In this document: piece after piece, positions 38,264 to 48,063 of the stretch
How positions within the stretch are numbered: position 1 is the first letter of the stretch
Layout: each line of letters starts with the position of its first letter
Source of the DNA: Salinivibrio kushneri
GTDB taxonomy: Bacteria; Pseudomonadota; Gammaproteobacteria; Enterobacterales; Vibrionaceae
NCBI RefSeq assembly: GCF_027286325.1
Contig: NZ_CP114589.1
Location: 248,001-312,000, forward strand
Length of the DNA stretch: 64,000 nt
Direction: 5' to 3'
Program-made: the position numbers and the translations under genes
The notes under the pieces: model-generated
What the model was told of the DNA's origin: nothing
Database searches by the model: none
What the model saw: the letters and a program-made list of their open reading frames with translations, nothing else

Positions 38264-40840
38264 TTATCCACCTGATGACGAGCGTATATTTTTTTCCCGT
38301 TGCACCGTGGTCGGCTGCACACTGTCCATGCGCTCAACGTAAGCCTGATATTGTTGGAACGGCAGCGGCCGAGAGTAATAATACCCCTGTGACACATCAA
38401 CACCATAACGTCGCAGTAATGTCTCGGCCTCCTCTGTTTCCACGCCCTCAGCAACGACCATTACCCCCAGTGATCGCGCCATGTCCGTGGTCGCACGTAC
38501 AATGCTTTGGTGACGACCACTCTTGTGAAGATCTCGCACAAAACTGCGATCAATTTTGAGCTCAGTGAATGGGAGTTGAGAGAGGAAATATAACGAGGAA
38601 TAACCCGTACCATAGTCATCGATCGAGACTTCAATGCCACTGGCTGATAGTGCTGTAATCAGTTTTTTTAGCCAGTTGTAGTCCTCTACCATCACCGATT
38701 CTGTCAGTTCCAGCGAAATCAAGTTGGTCGGTATGTCATATTGATGCGCCAGCTCGACCACACGATTGGCCAGATCCGGAATATAGATATCAGACGCACT
38801 GATATTGATGGACAGGCGGCGACAATGGCCGTTACTGATGAGCTTCGCTTGCTGCTGGAAAGCCCGCCGCATTACCCACAAGGTGAGGTTATTGATGATA
38901 CCGACATCTTCTGCCATCCGTACAAACACTTCAGGCGATATTTGCCCGTACTCAGGATGCGTCCAACGCGCTAAGACTTCCGAACCATGGACAGAACCAG
39001 TGCGTAAATCAATTTGTGGTTGGTGATAAAGCTCTAATTGGTCATTCTCGATCGCATCCCTCAGGTCAGTAACGAGAGAAACATGCAGCTGATGGTGTCG
39101 TTGCTCGTAGGAATTAAAATGCGCGTAGTGGCTGGCAAGCGACCGATGTTGATCAATCGCGCTGAGGGCTCGACTGATTAAGAGACTTGGGTGGTCACCA
39201 TCAGTGGGATAGTGGCAAACACCAATACGCGCATTCACTTGGGTCACAAATGAGCCAACACATAAGTCGCCATTTAAGCCTTTAATGACCGAATCGAGAA
39301 TCGTATCGCACGCCGAGCGGTCAACATCATCAATCAAAAACGCAAACACACCCTCTTTTAAACACCCCAAACGATAATCCGGCATATCACTGTCGGTTTT
39401 CACCCCCAACACAGGTTGCATCATCAATACATCATTAATACGACCAGCAATCGCGTTAATGTATTCTTCGCGGGCGCGTTCATCCAAATACGGAAGCAGA
39501 CTGTTGTAATTATCTACTGATAAACAGCACAAATTGAACCGTGCATTTCGGCTAATCAAATCATTGACCACCATATGTAACACATTGTTATTCGGTAGAT
39601 AACTCAGGGTGTCATGCGTAAGCGCTTGCATTTCCTGTAACCGCTGGTATCGGAAGCGTTCAGCGAGGGCCAATGAAAAGAAAATCATGGTCATTCCCAG
39701 CGACATCATCAATGCGTAACGCGATAATAGACTGTAATCAATGACGTTGAGCATCAGGGCGTAGAAAATCACCCCGCCCAACATGACGGGGAGCCAACAG
39801 AGGGTAAAGAGCGAGAGCCAAGATTTCTTTGGTTGCCATTGGTGCCATACATAATAGGCGACCAAGCCATAGACCGGCAATTGCGCGATAAACACAAATG
39901 AAAGCGACACATACGTGGGGGTAATAAAGCTTAACAAGGCCAAGCCAAACAACCCTCCAGTGGTCATAAAAAAGAGTGAACGCGCGCGCAGATAAAGCTG
40001 GCTTCTCTCAAAGTCTAAAAAGTAATAGGTGAACCATAATCCCGCCATGAGTAGGCAAACGGACAAAGCGACCAAGTGATTACTGATAAATATCTGCACC
40101 GCGTTCGGCAAAAAATAGCGACTGAAACCATGATTAACACTCACTAGTAGCGTACTCATTAGGGCGACAAGAACAAATATCAGATAAACGCGCTGACGAC
40201 TGTATACATACACCCCTGCACTATACAGCGCCACCAAAAAGGTAAAGGTGATGAAGCCGCCCCAAATCAAATGCAAAGACCGAGACAACTGATCAAACTC
40301 TTGATGCGTCATGACGCTTAACGGCATGATCGCCATATCATTCGATGTCACTTTAAGCAGTAATTGGTTATCGCGATCAGGCAGTAAGTTGACCGGAATA
40401 GAGTGGGGCATTGGTAGACGGTTAAGACGTGCCGATGTTTTGTCCCCTGCTTTTATCTGTGAGCGCACCTGCTCACCATCTAAAATATGGTACGCGTCTA
40501 GATAGTCAATCAGTGGGTTATCGGTGAGCACATGAATGTCGCGCTCAGTCAGGCCGCGGTAATTAAACTCAAGCCTGATCCAATAGGTTTGATAAGCCAG
40601 TTTCCAGGGGATCTCACGGGCGTTATCGGCTGCCGTAAAAGGGGCATGAGCCAACACATAGTTAAGAGAGAGCTCGTTCGTCTCGTCAATAAAATAGCTA
40701 TAGTCGGTATCCACCAGTGATTGCTCAGGCGCTGTGGCGCGACTCAAACTCGTCATCCAAAATCCAACCGCGAACATAACGACCACTATGAACGAGGTCG
40801 TCACCCAAATAAGGGGCTGCCGAGACTGCAATGCGTGCAT
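38264..40840 (-). CDS. 7TMR-DISM protein with degenerate GGDEF and EAL domains
   Basis: AAGGAGTG lies 7 nt before ATG 40840 (MHALQS), which is preferred to a TTG at 40861. The protein has a TM anchor, a periplasmic DISM domain (about 40-180; IPWKLAYQTYWIRLEF), seven membrane helices (about 185-395), a GGDEF-like domain whose signature is replaced by KEGVF, and an EAL domain. The EAL domain has EVL (SEVLARW), INIS, ELTES, DDYGTGYSS, LKIDRSF and EGVET all intact. It is therefore predicted to be a c-di-GMP phosphodiesterase with a non-catalytic GGDEF. DISM domains bind small, often carbohydrate-like ligands. Confidence 0.9.
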   Translation of the reverse strand: MHALQSRQPLIWVTTSFIVVVMFAVGFWMTSLSRATAPEQSLVDTDYSYFIDETNELSLNYVLAHAPFTAADNAREIPWKLAYQTYWIRLEFNYRGLTERDIHVLTDNPLIDYLDAYHILDGEQVRSQIKAGDKTSARLNRLPMPHSIPVNLLPDRDNQLLLKVTSNDMAIMPLSVMTHQEFDQLSRSLHLIWGGFITFTFLVALYSAGVYVYSRQRVYLIFVLVALMSTLLVSVNHGFSRYFLPNAVQIFISNHLVALSVCLLMAGLWFTYYFLDFERSQLYLRARSLFFMTTGGLFGLALLSFITPTYVSLSFVFIAQLPVYGLVAYYVWHQWQPKKSWLSLFTLCWLPVMLGGVIFYALMLNVIDYSLLSRYALMMSLGMTMIFFSLALAERFRYQRLQEMQALTHDTLSYLPNNNVLHMVVNDLISRNARFNLCCLSVDNYNSLLPYLDERAREEYINAIAGRINDVLMMQPVLGVKTDSDMPDYRLGCLKEGVFAFLIDDVDRSACDTILDSVIKGLNGDLCVGSFVTQVNARIGVCHYPTDGDHPSLLISRALSAIDQHRSLASHYAHFNSYEQRHHQLHVSLVTDLRDAIENDQLELYHQPQIDLRTGSVHGSEVLARWTHPEYGQISPEVFVRMAEDVGIINNLTLWVMRRAFQQQAKLISNGHCRRLSINISASDIYIPDLANRVVELAHQYDIPTNLISLELTESVMVEDYNWLKKLITALSASGIEVSIDDYGTGYSSLYFLSQLPFTELKIDRSFVRDLHKSGRHQSIVRATTDMARSLGVMVVAEGVETEEAETLLRRYGVDVSQGYYYSRPLPFQQYQAYVERMDSVQPTTVQREKNIRSSSGG

Positions 40841-41049
40841 AAAAATACACTCCTTAGCCAAAAACGAGTCTGCCGCCCGAGGTTTACTCCCCGTCCTTTG
40901 TACATCTTTTGAGTTAATCTATTCGGAAACCTGAGTGGGACATAATAAAACTAGATAGTAATGGCTATTTTTTCAAACAGAGCGCCTTTAAAAAGCCTGC
41001 CCACTCCACCAATCCGATATTTCTACGGCTTTTGATTGCACCAAAAAAA

Positions 41050-41082
41050 TGAACAACCGTTTTTAAACATAACATTTGTTCA
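41050..41082. promoter_or_regulatory. Inverted repeat TGAACAA-N19-TTGTTCA upstream of the SorC regulator
   Basis: The arms are perfect and lie about 90-125 bp before the regulator start. SorC/DeoR-type sugar regulators often bind TGAACA-like half sites, so autoregulation is plausible. The 40841-41173 gap also has AT-rich sequence that likely holds the divergent phosphodiesterase promoter; no gene is seen. Confidence 0.4.
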
Positions 41083-41173
41083 ATCATAATAAGCTCGATA
41101 TACTGATGGCCGTTATAGTGAGCCGTACTGCGTGCGGTGAGTTTGATTAGATCGATGAGCGAGACCAACATCC

Positions 41174-42190
41174 ATGAGTACGCCAACGTCCCCAGATAAC
41201 GTTCACGAAGACACTGATTTGCTGACCGAAATCGCCATTCTGTATTACCAGCAAAGCGCGACCCAAGAGGAGATCGCACGCAAATACAAAATAAGTCGCC
41301 CCAAAGTCAGCCGCCTACTCCGAAAAGCGCGTGAAGAAGGGATTGTTGAAATAACGGTGAAGTTTCACCCTGTGCACAGCGCGCAGTTGGAGCAAAGACT
41401 CATGGCGCGATTTAATCTCAAACGTGCATTGATTTCTCTCGACCAACCCAGCCCCGAAGAGCAACGTACGCAAGTCGCGACCCTGGTTTCCACTTACTTG
41501 GATGGTAACCTCAATGACGGCATGGTGGTCGCGGTGGGACAAGGCCAAAACGTCGCGGCGGTTGCTGATCACCCCGGCGTCGTCTCTCATCGCCAAGCAC
41601 GATTTGTCTGTGCTATCGGCGGTACCCACCGAAGTGGTGATGCATTTAACGCGGATCATATCTGCCGGCGTCTCGCCAAAAAATTTGGCGGTAGCAGTGA
41701 AACCTTGTACGCCCCTGCCTACGTCGATAACGAATCAATCCAACAAGTGTTTGTCTCTCACCCCAATATCAGCGAAACCTTGAACCAGGCAAGAAAGGCA
41801 GAGTTTGCACTGGTAGGGATTGGCGACATGGACGAAAATAGCCATATGGTGAAATTGGGCTGCTTTACCGCGCGCGAATTTGTTGAAGCACGTGTCAACC
41901 ATGGTATTGTCGGAGACATCGGTGGCTTTGATTTTTTCCGTCTCGACGGACAACCCACCGACAATTTGATGCGAGGACGAGTGGTTGGGCTAGCCATGCC
42001 TGATTTGGCACGTATACCCAGTGTGATAGCCATGGCCAGTGAGAGTCGTAAAGCTTTGTCCATTCTTGGCGCTTTGCGTACGGGCGTGATTGATGTGCTG
42101 GCCACCAGCGCAAGTTGTGCGATGGCACTGCTCAACATGTCAGAGCCCGCCCCTGATGAAACCGCGTTCATGTTTCAACAGGATGAGTAA
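41174..42190 (+). CDS. SorC-family sugar-phosphate-responsive regulator
   Basis: The 338-residue protein has an N-terminal HTH (TQEEIARKYKISRPKVSRLLRKAREEG, given as QEEIARKYKISRPKVS) and a SorC effector domain related to sugar isomerases (VAVGQGQNV, FVCAIGG, GIGDMDENS, GDIGG). This type responds to phosphorylated sugars. It is upstream of and co-oriented with tal and tkt, 181 bp away. It probably controls these non-oxidative pentose phosphate genes. The ribosome site is weak (GAGCGAGACC). The effector is unknown; a pentose phosphate is the simplest guess. Confidence 0.85.
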   Translation: MSTPTSPDNVHEDTDLLTEIAILYYQQSATQEEIARKYKISRPKVSRLLRKAREEGIVEITVKFHPVHSAQLEQRLMARFNLKRALISLDQPSPEEQRTQVATLVSTYLDGNLNDGMVVAVGQGQNVAAVADHPGVVSHRQARFVCAIGGTHRSGDAFNADHICRRLAKKFGGSSETLYAPAYVDNESIQQVFVSHPNISETLNQARKAEFALVGIGDMDENSHMVKLGCFTAREFVEARVNHGIVGDIGGFDFFRLDGQPTDNLMRGRVVGLAMPDLARIPSVIAMASESRKALSILGALRTGVIDVLATSASCAMALLNMSEPAPDETAFMFQQDE

Positions 42191-42371
42191 ATTCGAGACG
42201 AAAGAGTGAGACTTAACTCTCTTTATGTCGCAATACAATTGACAAGTGACGTAAAAAACTCAAAGATCGTCACATCATTTGCTCAGACGCGTTGCATCTG
42301 TTCATAGTTCAGAGCAAACGTTAGCACGTAACTCGGCGTCTGGGCCTACCACGTAAAGAAGGTGAGTGAAG

Positions 42372-43322
42372 ATGAGCAACAAACTGGACCAACTCCGTTC
42401 CCTAACCACAGTGGTCGCTGACACAGGCGACATCGAAGCGATTAAAAAATACCAACCGCAAGACGCCACAACCAACCCTTCTCTGATCCTCAAAGCCGCG
42501 CAAATCAAAGAATATGCGCCGCTGATCGATGAAGCGATTGCCTATGCAAAATCACACAGCAGCGACGCAGACCAGCAAGTTGCCGACACCTGTGACAGTC
42601 TGGCCGTCAACATTGGTAAAGAAATCCTGAATGTGATCCCTGGCCGTATCTCTACCGAGGTAGACGCACGTTTGTCGTATGACACAGAAGCCAGTGTGGC
42701 CAAAGCGCGCAAGCTTATCAGCATGTATAACGAAGCTGGGATCAGCAACGAGCGTATTCTGATCAAACTGGCGTCAACTTGGGAAGGCATTCGTGCCGCA
42801 GAAATCCTGGAAAAAGAAGGGATCAACTGTAACCTGACACTCTTGTTCTCATTCGCGCAAGCACGTGCCTGTGCCGAAGCGGGCGCTTACCTGATTTCAC
42901 CGTTTGTGGGTCGTATCATGGATTGGTACAAAGCCAAAGAAGGCCGTGATTTCGAGGCCGCAGAAGACCCAGGCGTTAAATCTGTCACCACCATCTACAA
43001 CTACTACAAAGCTCACGGCTATGACACCGTAGTGATGGGCGCAAGCTTCCGTAATACAGGCGAAATTCTAGAGCTTGCTGGCTGCGACCGTCTCACCATC
43101 AGCCCACAGCTTCTACAAGAGCTGAGCGATGCCGACGGTGACGTGCCGGTTAAGCTAAAAGACGCGGGAGCCACCGAGCAGCGCCCAACGCGTATGACCC
43201 ACGCCGAATTCTTATGGGAACACAACCAAGACGCGATGGCGGTTGAGAAGCTTGCGGAAGGCATTCGCAATTTTGCGGTTGACCAAGGCAAGCTTGAAGA
43301 TATGATTCGCGAACAACTGTGA
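42372..43322 (+). CDS. tal: Transaldolase
   Basis: ATG 42372 gives 316 residues, one less than E. coli TalB; a GTG two codons upstream is ignored. Lys132 ([12 protein letters not shown]) forms the Schiff base. Other marks are DATTNPSL near residue 31 and the C-terminal [11 protein letters not shown]. It transfers a dihydroxyacetone unit between sedoheptulose 7-phosphate and glyceraldehyde 3-phosphate. It is followed 98 bp later by transketolase, and both are preceded by a SorC regulator. Confidence 0.96.
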   Translation: MSNKLDQLRSLTTVVADTGDIEAIKKYQPQDATTNPSLILKAAQIKEYAPLIDEAIAYAKSHSSDADQQVADTCDSLAVNIGKEILNVIPGRISTEVDARLSYDTEASVAKARKLISMYNEAGISNERILIKLASTWEGIRAAEILEKEGINCNLTLLFSFAQARACAEAGAYLISPFVGRIMDWYKAKEGRDFEAAEDPGVKSVTTIYNYYKAHGYDTVVMGASFRNTGEILELAGCDRLTISPQLLQELSDADGDVPVKLKDAGATEQRPTRMTHAEFLWEHNQDAMAVEKLAEGIRNFAVDQGKLEDMIREQL

Positions 43323-43420
43323 TCCAACACAAAGCGTGATTTAACACAATAAAGGCGGCTTAGCCCGCTTTTATGATACTGTTTGACCCTATTTCACCTG
43401 TTCAACCTGTAGGTAAACAC

Positions 43421-45415
43421 ATGGAACGCAAAATGCTAGCTAACGCCATCCGCGCCCTTGCGATGGACGGTGTTCAAAAAGCCAAATCTGGTCACCCAGG
43501 CGCCCCAATGGGCATGGCTGATATCGCCGAAGTCTTGTGGCGCGACCACATGAATCACAACCCACAAAACCCAGATTGGGCCAACCGTGACCGTTTCGTA
43601 CTGTCAAACGGCCACGGCTCTATGCTGATTTATTCGCTACTGCACCTGGCCGGGTATGGCGTTTCTATTGACGATCTTAAACAGTTCCGTCAGTTGCACT
43701 CGAATACCCCAGGCCACCCTGAATATGGCTACGCACCGGGCATTGAAACCACGACAGGTCCCCTCGGCCAGGGCATTACCAACGCCGTGGGTATGGCGGT
43801 AGCAGAGAAGTCACTCGCGGCGCAATTTAACCGCGACGGCCACGACATCGTCGACCACCACACCTACGCTTTCTTGGGTGATGGCTGCTTGATGGAAGGT
43901 ATCTCGCACGAAGCATGCTCACTCGCCGGCACCCTAGGCCTGGGCAAGCTGATCGCCTTCTGGGATGACAACGGCATTTCTATCGATGGCCATGTGGAAG
44001 GTTGGTTCTCTGACGATACCGCGAAACGCTTTGAATCTTATGGCTGGCACGTGATCCCTGCCGTCGACGGCCATGATTCGGCGGCGATTCAAGCGGCCAT
44101 CGAAGCGGCAAAAGCGGAAACCGGCAAGCCGACACTGATTTGTACCAAGACCACCATCGGTTACGGCTCACCCAACAAAGCAGGCAGCCATGACTGCCAC
44201 GGTGCACCACTGGGTGATGACGAAGTACAAGCTGCGCGTGAATTCCTCGGTTGGGAGCATGGCCCATTTGAGATCCCACAAGACATTTACGCACAGTGGG
44301 ATGCCAAAGAAGCCGGTGCGGCTAAAGAAGCCGCATGGAATGAGAAATTCGCTGCGTATCAAGCACAATACCCTGAGCTAGCCGCTGAGTTTACTCGTCG
44401 CATGAAGGGTGAGCTGCCAAGCAACTGGGACAGCGAAACACAAAAGCTGATTGCCGATCTGCAAGCTAACCCAGCCAAAATTGCATCACGTAAAGCGTCA
44501 CAAAACGTGTTAGAAGCGTTCGGCAAGCTACTGCCAGAACTGCTGGGTGGCTCTGCTGACTTAGCCCCGTCTAACTTGACCATGTGGTCAGGCTCGAAAG
44601 CGATTAGCGCAGACGATGCCAGCGGCAACTACCTGCACTACGGTGTGCGTGAGTTTGGTATGACCGCCATAATCAACGGTATTGCCCTGCACGGCGGTTT
44701 TGTGCCTTACGGTGCGACCTTCCTGATCTTTATGGAGTACGCCCGTAACGCGATGCGTATGGCTGCCCTGATGAAGGTGCAGAATATTCAAGTGTATACT
44801 CACGACTCGATTGGTCTGGGTGAAGACGGGCCAACTCACCAACCGGTTGAGCAAATGGCTACCTTGCGTCAAACGCCAAACATGAGCATGTGGCGCCCGT
44901 GTGACCAAGTTGAATCCGCGGTCGCGTGGAAAGCAGCGGTTGAGCGTAAAGACGGTCCAAGTGCCCTCGTGTTCTCTCGCCAAGGCCTGGCTCAGCAAGA
45001 GCGTGATAACGCACAGTTGGCTAACATTGCCAAAGGTGGCTACATCCTTAAAGATTCAGCGGGTAAGCCTGATCTGATCTTGATTGCGACCGGCTCTGAA
45101 GTCGAATTAGCGATGGAATCAGCCGCGAAACTGAACGAAGCCGGCAAGCAAGTGCGTGTGGTCTCTATGCCAAGCACTGACTTGTTCGATAAGCAAGATG
45201 CCGCCTACCGCGAATCCGTGCTGCCATCAGACGTGACAGCACGTATTGCTATTGAAGCGGGTATCGCCGACTACTGGTACAAGTATGTGGGTCTAGACGG
45301 CCGCGTTGTCGGTATGACCACCTTCGGTGAGTCAGCACCGGCTGACGAGCTGTTCAAAATGTTCGGCTTCACCGTTGAAAACGTGGTTAACACTGCCGAA
45401 GAGCTGCTCGCTTAA
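43421..45415 (+). CDS. tkt: Transketolase
   Basis: ATG 43421 ([16 protein letters not shown]) aligns with the start of other transketolases, giving 664 residues; a frame extension to 43373 is rejected. Thiamine-diphosphate motif [17 protein letters not shown], the pyrimidine-domain [15 protein letters not shown] and the C-terminal domain are intact. With transaldolase it forms the non-oxidative pentose phosphate branch. A strong terminator follows. It is probably the second, regulated copy of the genome. Confidence 0.96.
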   Translation: MERKMLANAIRALAMDGVQKAKSGHPGAPMGMADIAEVLWRDHMNHNPQNPDWANRDRFVLSNGHGSMLIYSLLHLAGYGVSIDDLKQFRQLHSNTPGHPEYGYAPGIETTTGPLGQGITNAVGMAVAEKSLAAQFNRDGHDIVDHHTYAFLGDGCLMEGISHEACSLAGTLGLGKLIAFWDDNGISIDGHVEGWFSDDTAKRFESYGWHVIPAVDGHDSAAIQAAIEAAKAETGKPTLICTKTTIGYGSPNKAGSHDCHGAPLGDDEVQAAREFLGWEHGPFEIPQDIYAQWDAKEAGAAKEAAWNEKFAAYQAQYPELAAEFTRRMKGELPSNWDSETQKLIADLQANPAKIASRKASQNVLEAFGKLLPELLGGSADLAPSNLTMWSGSKAISADDASGNYLHYGVREFGMTAIINGIALHGGFVPYGATFLIFMEYARNAMRMAALMKVQNIQVYTHDSIGLGEDGPTHQPVEQMATLRQTPNMSMWRPCDQVESAVAWKAAVERKDGPSALVFSRQGLAQQERDNAQLANIAKGGYILKDSAGKPDLILIATGSEVELAMESAAKLNEAGKQVRVVSMPSTDLFDKQDAAYRESVLPSDVTARIAIEAGIADYWYKYVGLDGRVVGMTTFGESAPADELFKMFGFTVENVVNTAEELLA

Positions 45416-45443
45416 TCGCACCTCACGGCACGTTAATTCTGCT

Positions 45444-45475
45444 AAGGCCAGTCTGCGATGACTGGCCTTTTTTCT
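45444..45475 (+). terminator. Rho-independent terminator of the tal-tkt unit
   Basis: A 10-bp stem (AAGGCCAGTC / GACTGGCCTT) with 6-nt loop is followed by TTTTTCT, 28 bp past the tkt stop. Confidence 0.9.
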
Positions 45476-45531
45476 ATCTTACCCTCTAGCATCCTGCAAC
45501 CCATGCTGTAACAGCGACAGATGCAGCGCGC

Positions 45532-45720
45532 TTATAGAAAGCGATGCGCCGAAGGGTGCGTGTTCGCATCCAGAGTATCCACCCCTATGTCATTTTGAAG
45601 GTGGGCTGGCATCGATGCGATTGACACTGCTTTCGGTTTACGGCTCATACCAACTCGCCCTTGAACACCTTGGATAACCGCCAATAACATTGAAGTAACG
45701 CCCTCTTTCATTTCTTTCAT
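45532..45720 (-). CDS. DUF1127-like small protein under a SoxR-type promoter
   Basis: AGAGGGGA lies 6 nt before ATG 45720. The 62-residue product has an N-terminal hydrophobic-amphipathic stretch (MLLAVIQGVQG) and a C-terminal block MPAHLQNDIGVD that resembles the L-x-D-I-G core of DUF1127/YjiS proteins; the family call is tentative. Its promoter region contains a near-ideal SoxR box in a 19-bp spacer, oriented toward this gene. DUF1127 proteins elsewhere have been tied to small-RNA turnover and stress growth control, but the role here is unknown. Confidence 0.65.
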   Translation of the reverse strand: MKEMKEGVTSMLLAVIQGVQGRVGMSRKPKAVSIASMPAHLQNDIGVDTLDANTHPSAHRFL

Positions 45721-45758
45721 CGTGATTCCCCTCTCATTGTGTTGTGAAGATGCTAGTC

Positions 45759-45789
45759 AGGATAAAACCTCAAGTTATATTGAGGTAAA
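45759..45789 (-). promoter_or_regulatory. SoxR-type promoter with SoxR box (45767-45786)
   Basis: The dyad ACCTCAA-GTTATA-TTGAGGT is almost identical to the known SoxR operator (CCTCAAGTTAACTTGAGG). On the minus strand it sits between TTTACC (-35) and TATCCT (-10) with exactly 19 bp, the stretched spacing that MerR-family activators correct. Transcription would start near 45752 and reach the DUF1127-like ATG after about 32 nt. soxR itself lies on the other side, 33 bp from the box. Confidence 0.88.
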
Positions 45790-45818
45790 CAGGGAGTGGC
45801 AGAAAAAGGCGAAAAAAG

Positions 45819-46292
45819 ATGGAAATGAGCGTTGGGCAAGTGGCAAAACGGGCGGGGGTAAAGGTGTCTACCCTGCATTTTTACGAGCAAAAAGGCTTGA
45901 TCGCCAGTTGGCGTAATGCGGGCAATCAACGCCGTTACGACCGCGCAGTTCTACGTCGTCTTGCGGTGATTAAAGCTGCACAACATGTGGGGCTCTCACT
46001 TGAAGAGATAGGCGAAGCATTAAGTGAACTGCCCTCTCACCGAGCCCCCACCAAAGAGCAGTGGCGTGATATGGCACAGCGCTGGGATGCCACGCTCAAT
46101 GAGCAAATCGCACGCTTACAGCAGTTACAAGCCAATTTAAGTGGCTGCATTGGCTGTGGCTGCCTATCAATGAAAACCTGCTCGTTGTACAACCCTAATG
46201 ATGTGGTTGGTGAAGTCACCCAAGATGACAACGTGTTGAATCATCCTAAAATGGGAATAACCCAACTGTTAAAAGATTGGGGAAGGGGTTAA
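45819..46292 (+). CDS. soxR: Redox-sensitive transcriptional activator SoxR
   Basis: This 157-residue MerR-family dimer has the N-terminal winged HTH (SVGQVAKRAGVKVSTLHFYE), dimerisation helix and the [2Fe-2S] cluster loop Cys110, Cys113, Cys115 and Cys121 (CIGCGCLSMKTC). Oxidation of the cluster by redox-cycling compounds activates target promoters with 19-bp spacers. There is no soxS next to it. The only neighbour with a SoxR box is the divergent small gene, fitting non-enteric SoxR regulons that act directly on targets. Confidence 0.95.
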   Translation: MEMSVGQVAKRAGVKVSTLHFYEQKGLIASWRNAGNQRRYDRAVLRRLAVIKAAQHVGLSLEEIGEALSELPSHRAPTKEQWRDMAQRWDATLNEQIARLQQLQANLSGCIGCGCLSMKTCSLYNPNDVVGEVTQDDNVLNHPKMGITQLLKDWGRG

Positions 46293-46316
46293 ACCTTCCC
46301 GCAATCGGTCAGATCA

Positions 46317-46523
46317 TCAACGAGACAAATAGTCACTCGCGTCGGGTCGTGTTTTGTTGGGTGTTCCTAAATCAAGATCGTCACGCAGGCGCTGAGGGAG
46401 CGCTGAAACATGCACTGCTCGCTGGACTTTTGCGCGCTTTGTACGCCATGCAGTTAATGCCTTCTTAACTGAAGTGACAACTTGTTTCATGGTCGGGAAT
46501 ACTGGGTCATACATCGTCATCAT
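46317..46523 (-). CDS. Second DUF1127-like small protein
   Basis: AAAGG lies 9 nt before ATG 46523. The 68-residue product has a basic amphipathic middle (VKKALTAWRTKRAKVQRAV) and a C-terminal LPQRLRDDLDLG block like the DUF1127 core. It faces away from a LysR regulator 98 bp away and is convergent with soxR. Such small genes often sit divergent from a LysR regulator of the GcvA type. No SoxR box is seen upstream of this one. Confidence 0.6.
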   Translation of the reverse strand: MMTMYDPVFPTMKQVVTSVKKALTAWRTKRAKVQRAVHVSALPQRLRDDLDLGTPNKTRPDASDYLSR

Positions 46524-46620
46524 GCTATATCGCCTTTGTGAACAACTCTTATGATTTATTTTTGTTCAACGAACGATTATGCTCAAACGATAAACACTGA
46601 CACTCAGTTAAGAAAAGCTT

Positions 46621-47580
46621 ATGTCAAACGCCAACTCAACACGCATGCCGCCGCTCCAAGGTTTATATTACTTTTACCAAGCCGCTCACCTAGGCAGCTT
46701 TAAAGCCGCTGCCAAGGAGCTGTTTGTTACGGCGGCCGCCATCAGCCAACAGATAAGGCTACTCGAGGAGTGGCTCGACACCCCCCTCTTTTATCGTCAG
46801 CATCGCAAAGTCACGCTAACACCGGAAGGCGAGATTCTTTTTTCACATGTCCAGCAAGGCTTTAGAAGTATTCTCAATGGTGTGTGGCTACTCAATAATG
46901 ACCCAGCCCCTCATCAGTTGTCACTGTCGACCATCCCATCATTCTCCCAAAACTGGTTGGTCCCACGGCTTGCAAAATTCAGAACGTCTTATCCAGATTT
47001 ATCGATCATGCTGGAATCAACCACCACGTTGAATACCTTCGAACAATCCTCGATTGATCTCTGTATCCGATATGGCAGTGGCCACTACGACGACCTGCAC
47101 AGTGAATGGCTGATGGGCGATATTCTTTACCCTGTTTGCCATCCTCTATATCAACAGCAAGAAGGCATTTATACCCTCGAAGACTTGCCCAAGGGGCATT
47201 TAATCAGTGATATGTGGCGAGATATGGACTGGACCCGATGGCTCAATACCATCGGCATCGCAGGGGGCTGTTCAACCATCACTTACAACGGCTCTAACTA
47301 TGCCATTGAAGGCGCATTATCGTTGCAAGGGATAGTGCTGGCTCGCCATAGTTTGGTACAGCGATACATTGCCGACGGCACCCTGGTGCGTATCGGTAAA
47401 GCGGCAGTAAAACCTACCAATGGTTACTTCTTATGCGCCCCGGCTGGCTACTTTAAACGCGATAAAGTTGACCAATTTTGTTGCTGGATAAAGCAGCAAG
47501 CTGAGGAGTTTAAGGCAACGTGGCCTCACGAGATCACCCTGTACAACGATACGCACGCCGTAACGCTAAGAGAGCATTGA
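46621..47580 (+). CDS. LysR-family regulator, GcvA-like
   Basis: The 319-residue protein starts with the LysR HTH in the GcvA style (PPLQGLYYFYQAAHLGSFKAAAKEL, given as LQGLYYFYQAAHLGS, then TAAAISQQIRLLEEWLDTPLF). A co-inducer domain follows with LSTIPSFSQNWLVPRL and DLCIRYGSG. It is divergent from the DUF1127-like gene, which may be its target. The ribosome site is weak (AAGAAAAG). The effector is unknown. Confidence 0.85.
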   Translation: MSNANSTRMPPLQGLYYFYQAAHLGSFKAAAKELFVTAAAISQQIRLLEEWLDTPLFYRQHRKVTLTPEGEILFSHVQQGFRSILNGVWLLNNDPAPHQLSLSTIPSFSQNWLVPRLAKFRTSYPDLSIMLESTTTLNTFEQSSIDLCIRYGSGHYDDLHSEWLMGDILYPVCHPLYQQQEGIYTLEDLPKGHLISDMWRDMDWTRWLNTIGIAGGCSTITYNGSNYAIEGALSLQGIVLARHSLVQRYIADGTLVRIGKAAVKPTNGYFLCAPAGYFKRDKVDQFCCWIKQQAEEFKATWPHEITLYNDTHAVTLREH

Positions 47581-47631
47581 GACACTCAACACAGTAAGGG
47601 CTTACAAATTTTCAAAAAAATATATAAGTGC

Positions 47632-47829
47632 TTTACATGTGAGTGGATTGCTGTATGGTGGTCACAGCTCTGGAACATGGAGCATCAATGATACATCAAG
47701 TAAAAGTCAACATAAGCTACGCTATTATCAATATTATAGAGTTTCTAACGTTACCCGCTTTCGCTTTTAGACATTTCATCGACTCCGTTCAAAGCTATCC
47801 TATTTTTTGTAATTTAAGAGAGAATGATT
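47632..47829 (+). promoter_or_regulatory. Promoter and long leader of the cold shock gene
   Basis: TTTACA (47632) and TATGGT (47654) with 16-bp spacing predict a transcript with about 168 nt of 5' leader, close to the length known for cspA-type mRNAs whose leader acts as a thermosensor. A short frame inside it (47643-47837) runs into the csp start and is probably not a gene. The promoter call is by eye. Confidence 0.45.
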
Positions 47830-48042
47830 ATGTCTAATCAAGCAACTGGTATCGTAAAGTGGTTTAACGAAGAGAAAGGTTTCGGTTTCATCACTCGTGA
47901 CAACGGCGAAAAAGACGTGTTTGTACACTTCCGCGCGATCGTTGGCGAAGGTTTCAAAACCCTAACTGAAGGCCAGCGTGTGAACTTCACCGTTGAGCAA
48001 GGCCAAAAAGGCCCACAGGCATCTGACGTTTCTGTAGCATAA
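47830..48042 (+). CDS. cspV: Cold shock protein, CspA/CspV-like
   Basis: This 70-residue single cold-shock domain has RNP1 (KGFGFIT) and RNP2 (VFVHF) and the usual start [14 protein letters not shown] 47830 is chosen over an ATG two codons upstream by family length. It binds single-stranded RNA and DNA as an RNA chaperone. Likely monocistronic, with a long leader and a strong terminator. The symbol is by resemblance to Vibrio CspV. Confidence 0.92.
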   Translation: MSNQATGIVKWFNEEKGFGFITRDNGEKDVFVHFRAIVGEGFKTLTEGQRVNFTVEQGQKGPQASDVSVA

Positions 48043-48063
48043 GAAGCCAGACCTGATTGATAG

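Noticed and set aside
43373..43420. 16-codon extension of transketolase
   Set aside because: The homologous start and total length fit ATG 43421, and the extension has no ribosome site.
47643..47837. 64-codon frame just before the cold shock gene
   Set aside because: It overlaps the csp start, has no ribosome site and falls in what looks like the regulatory leader.
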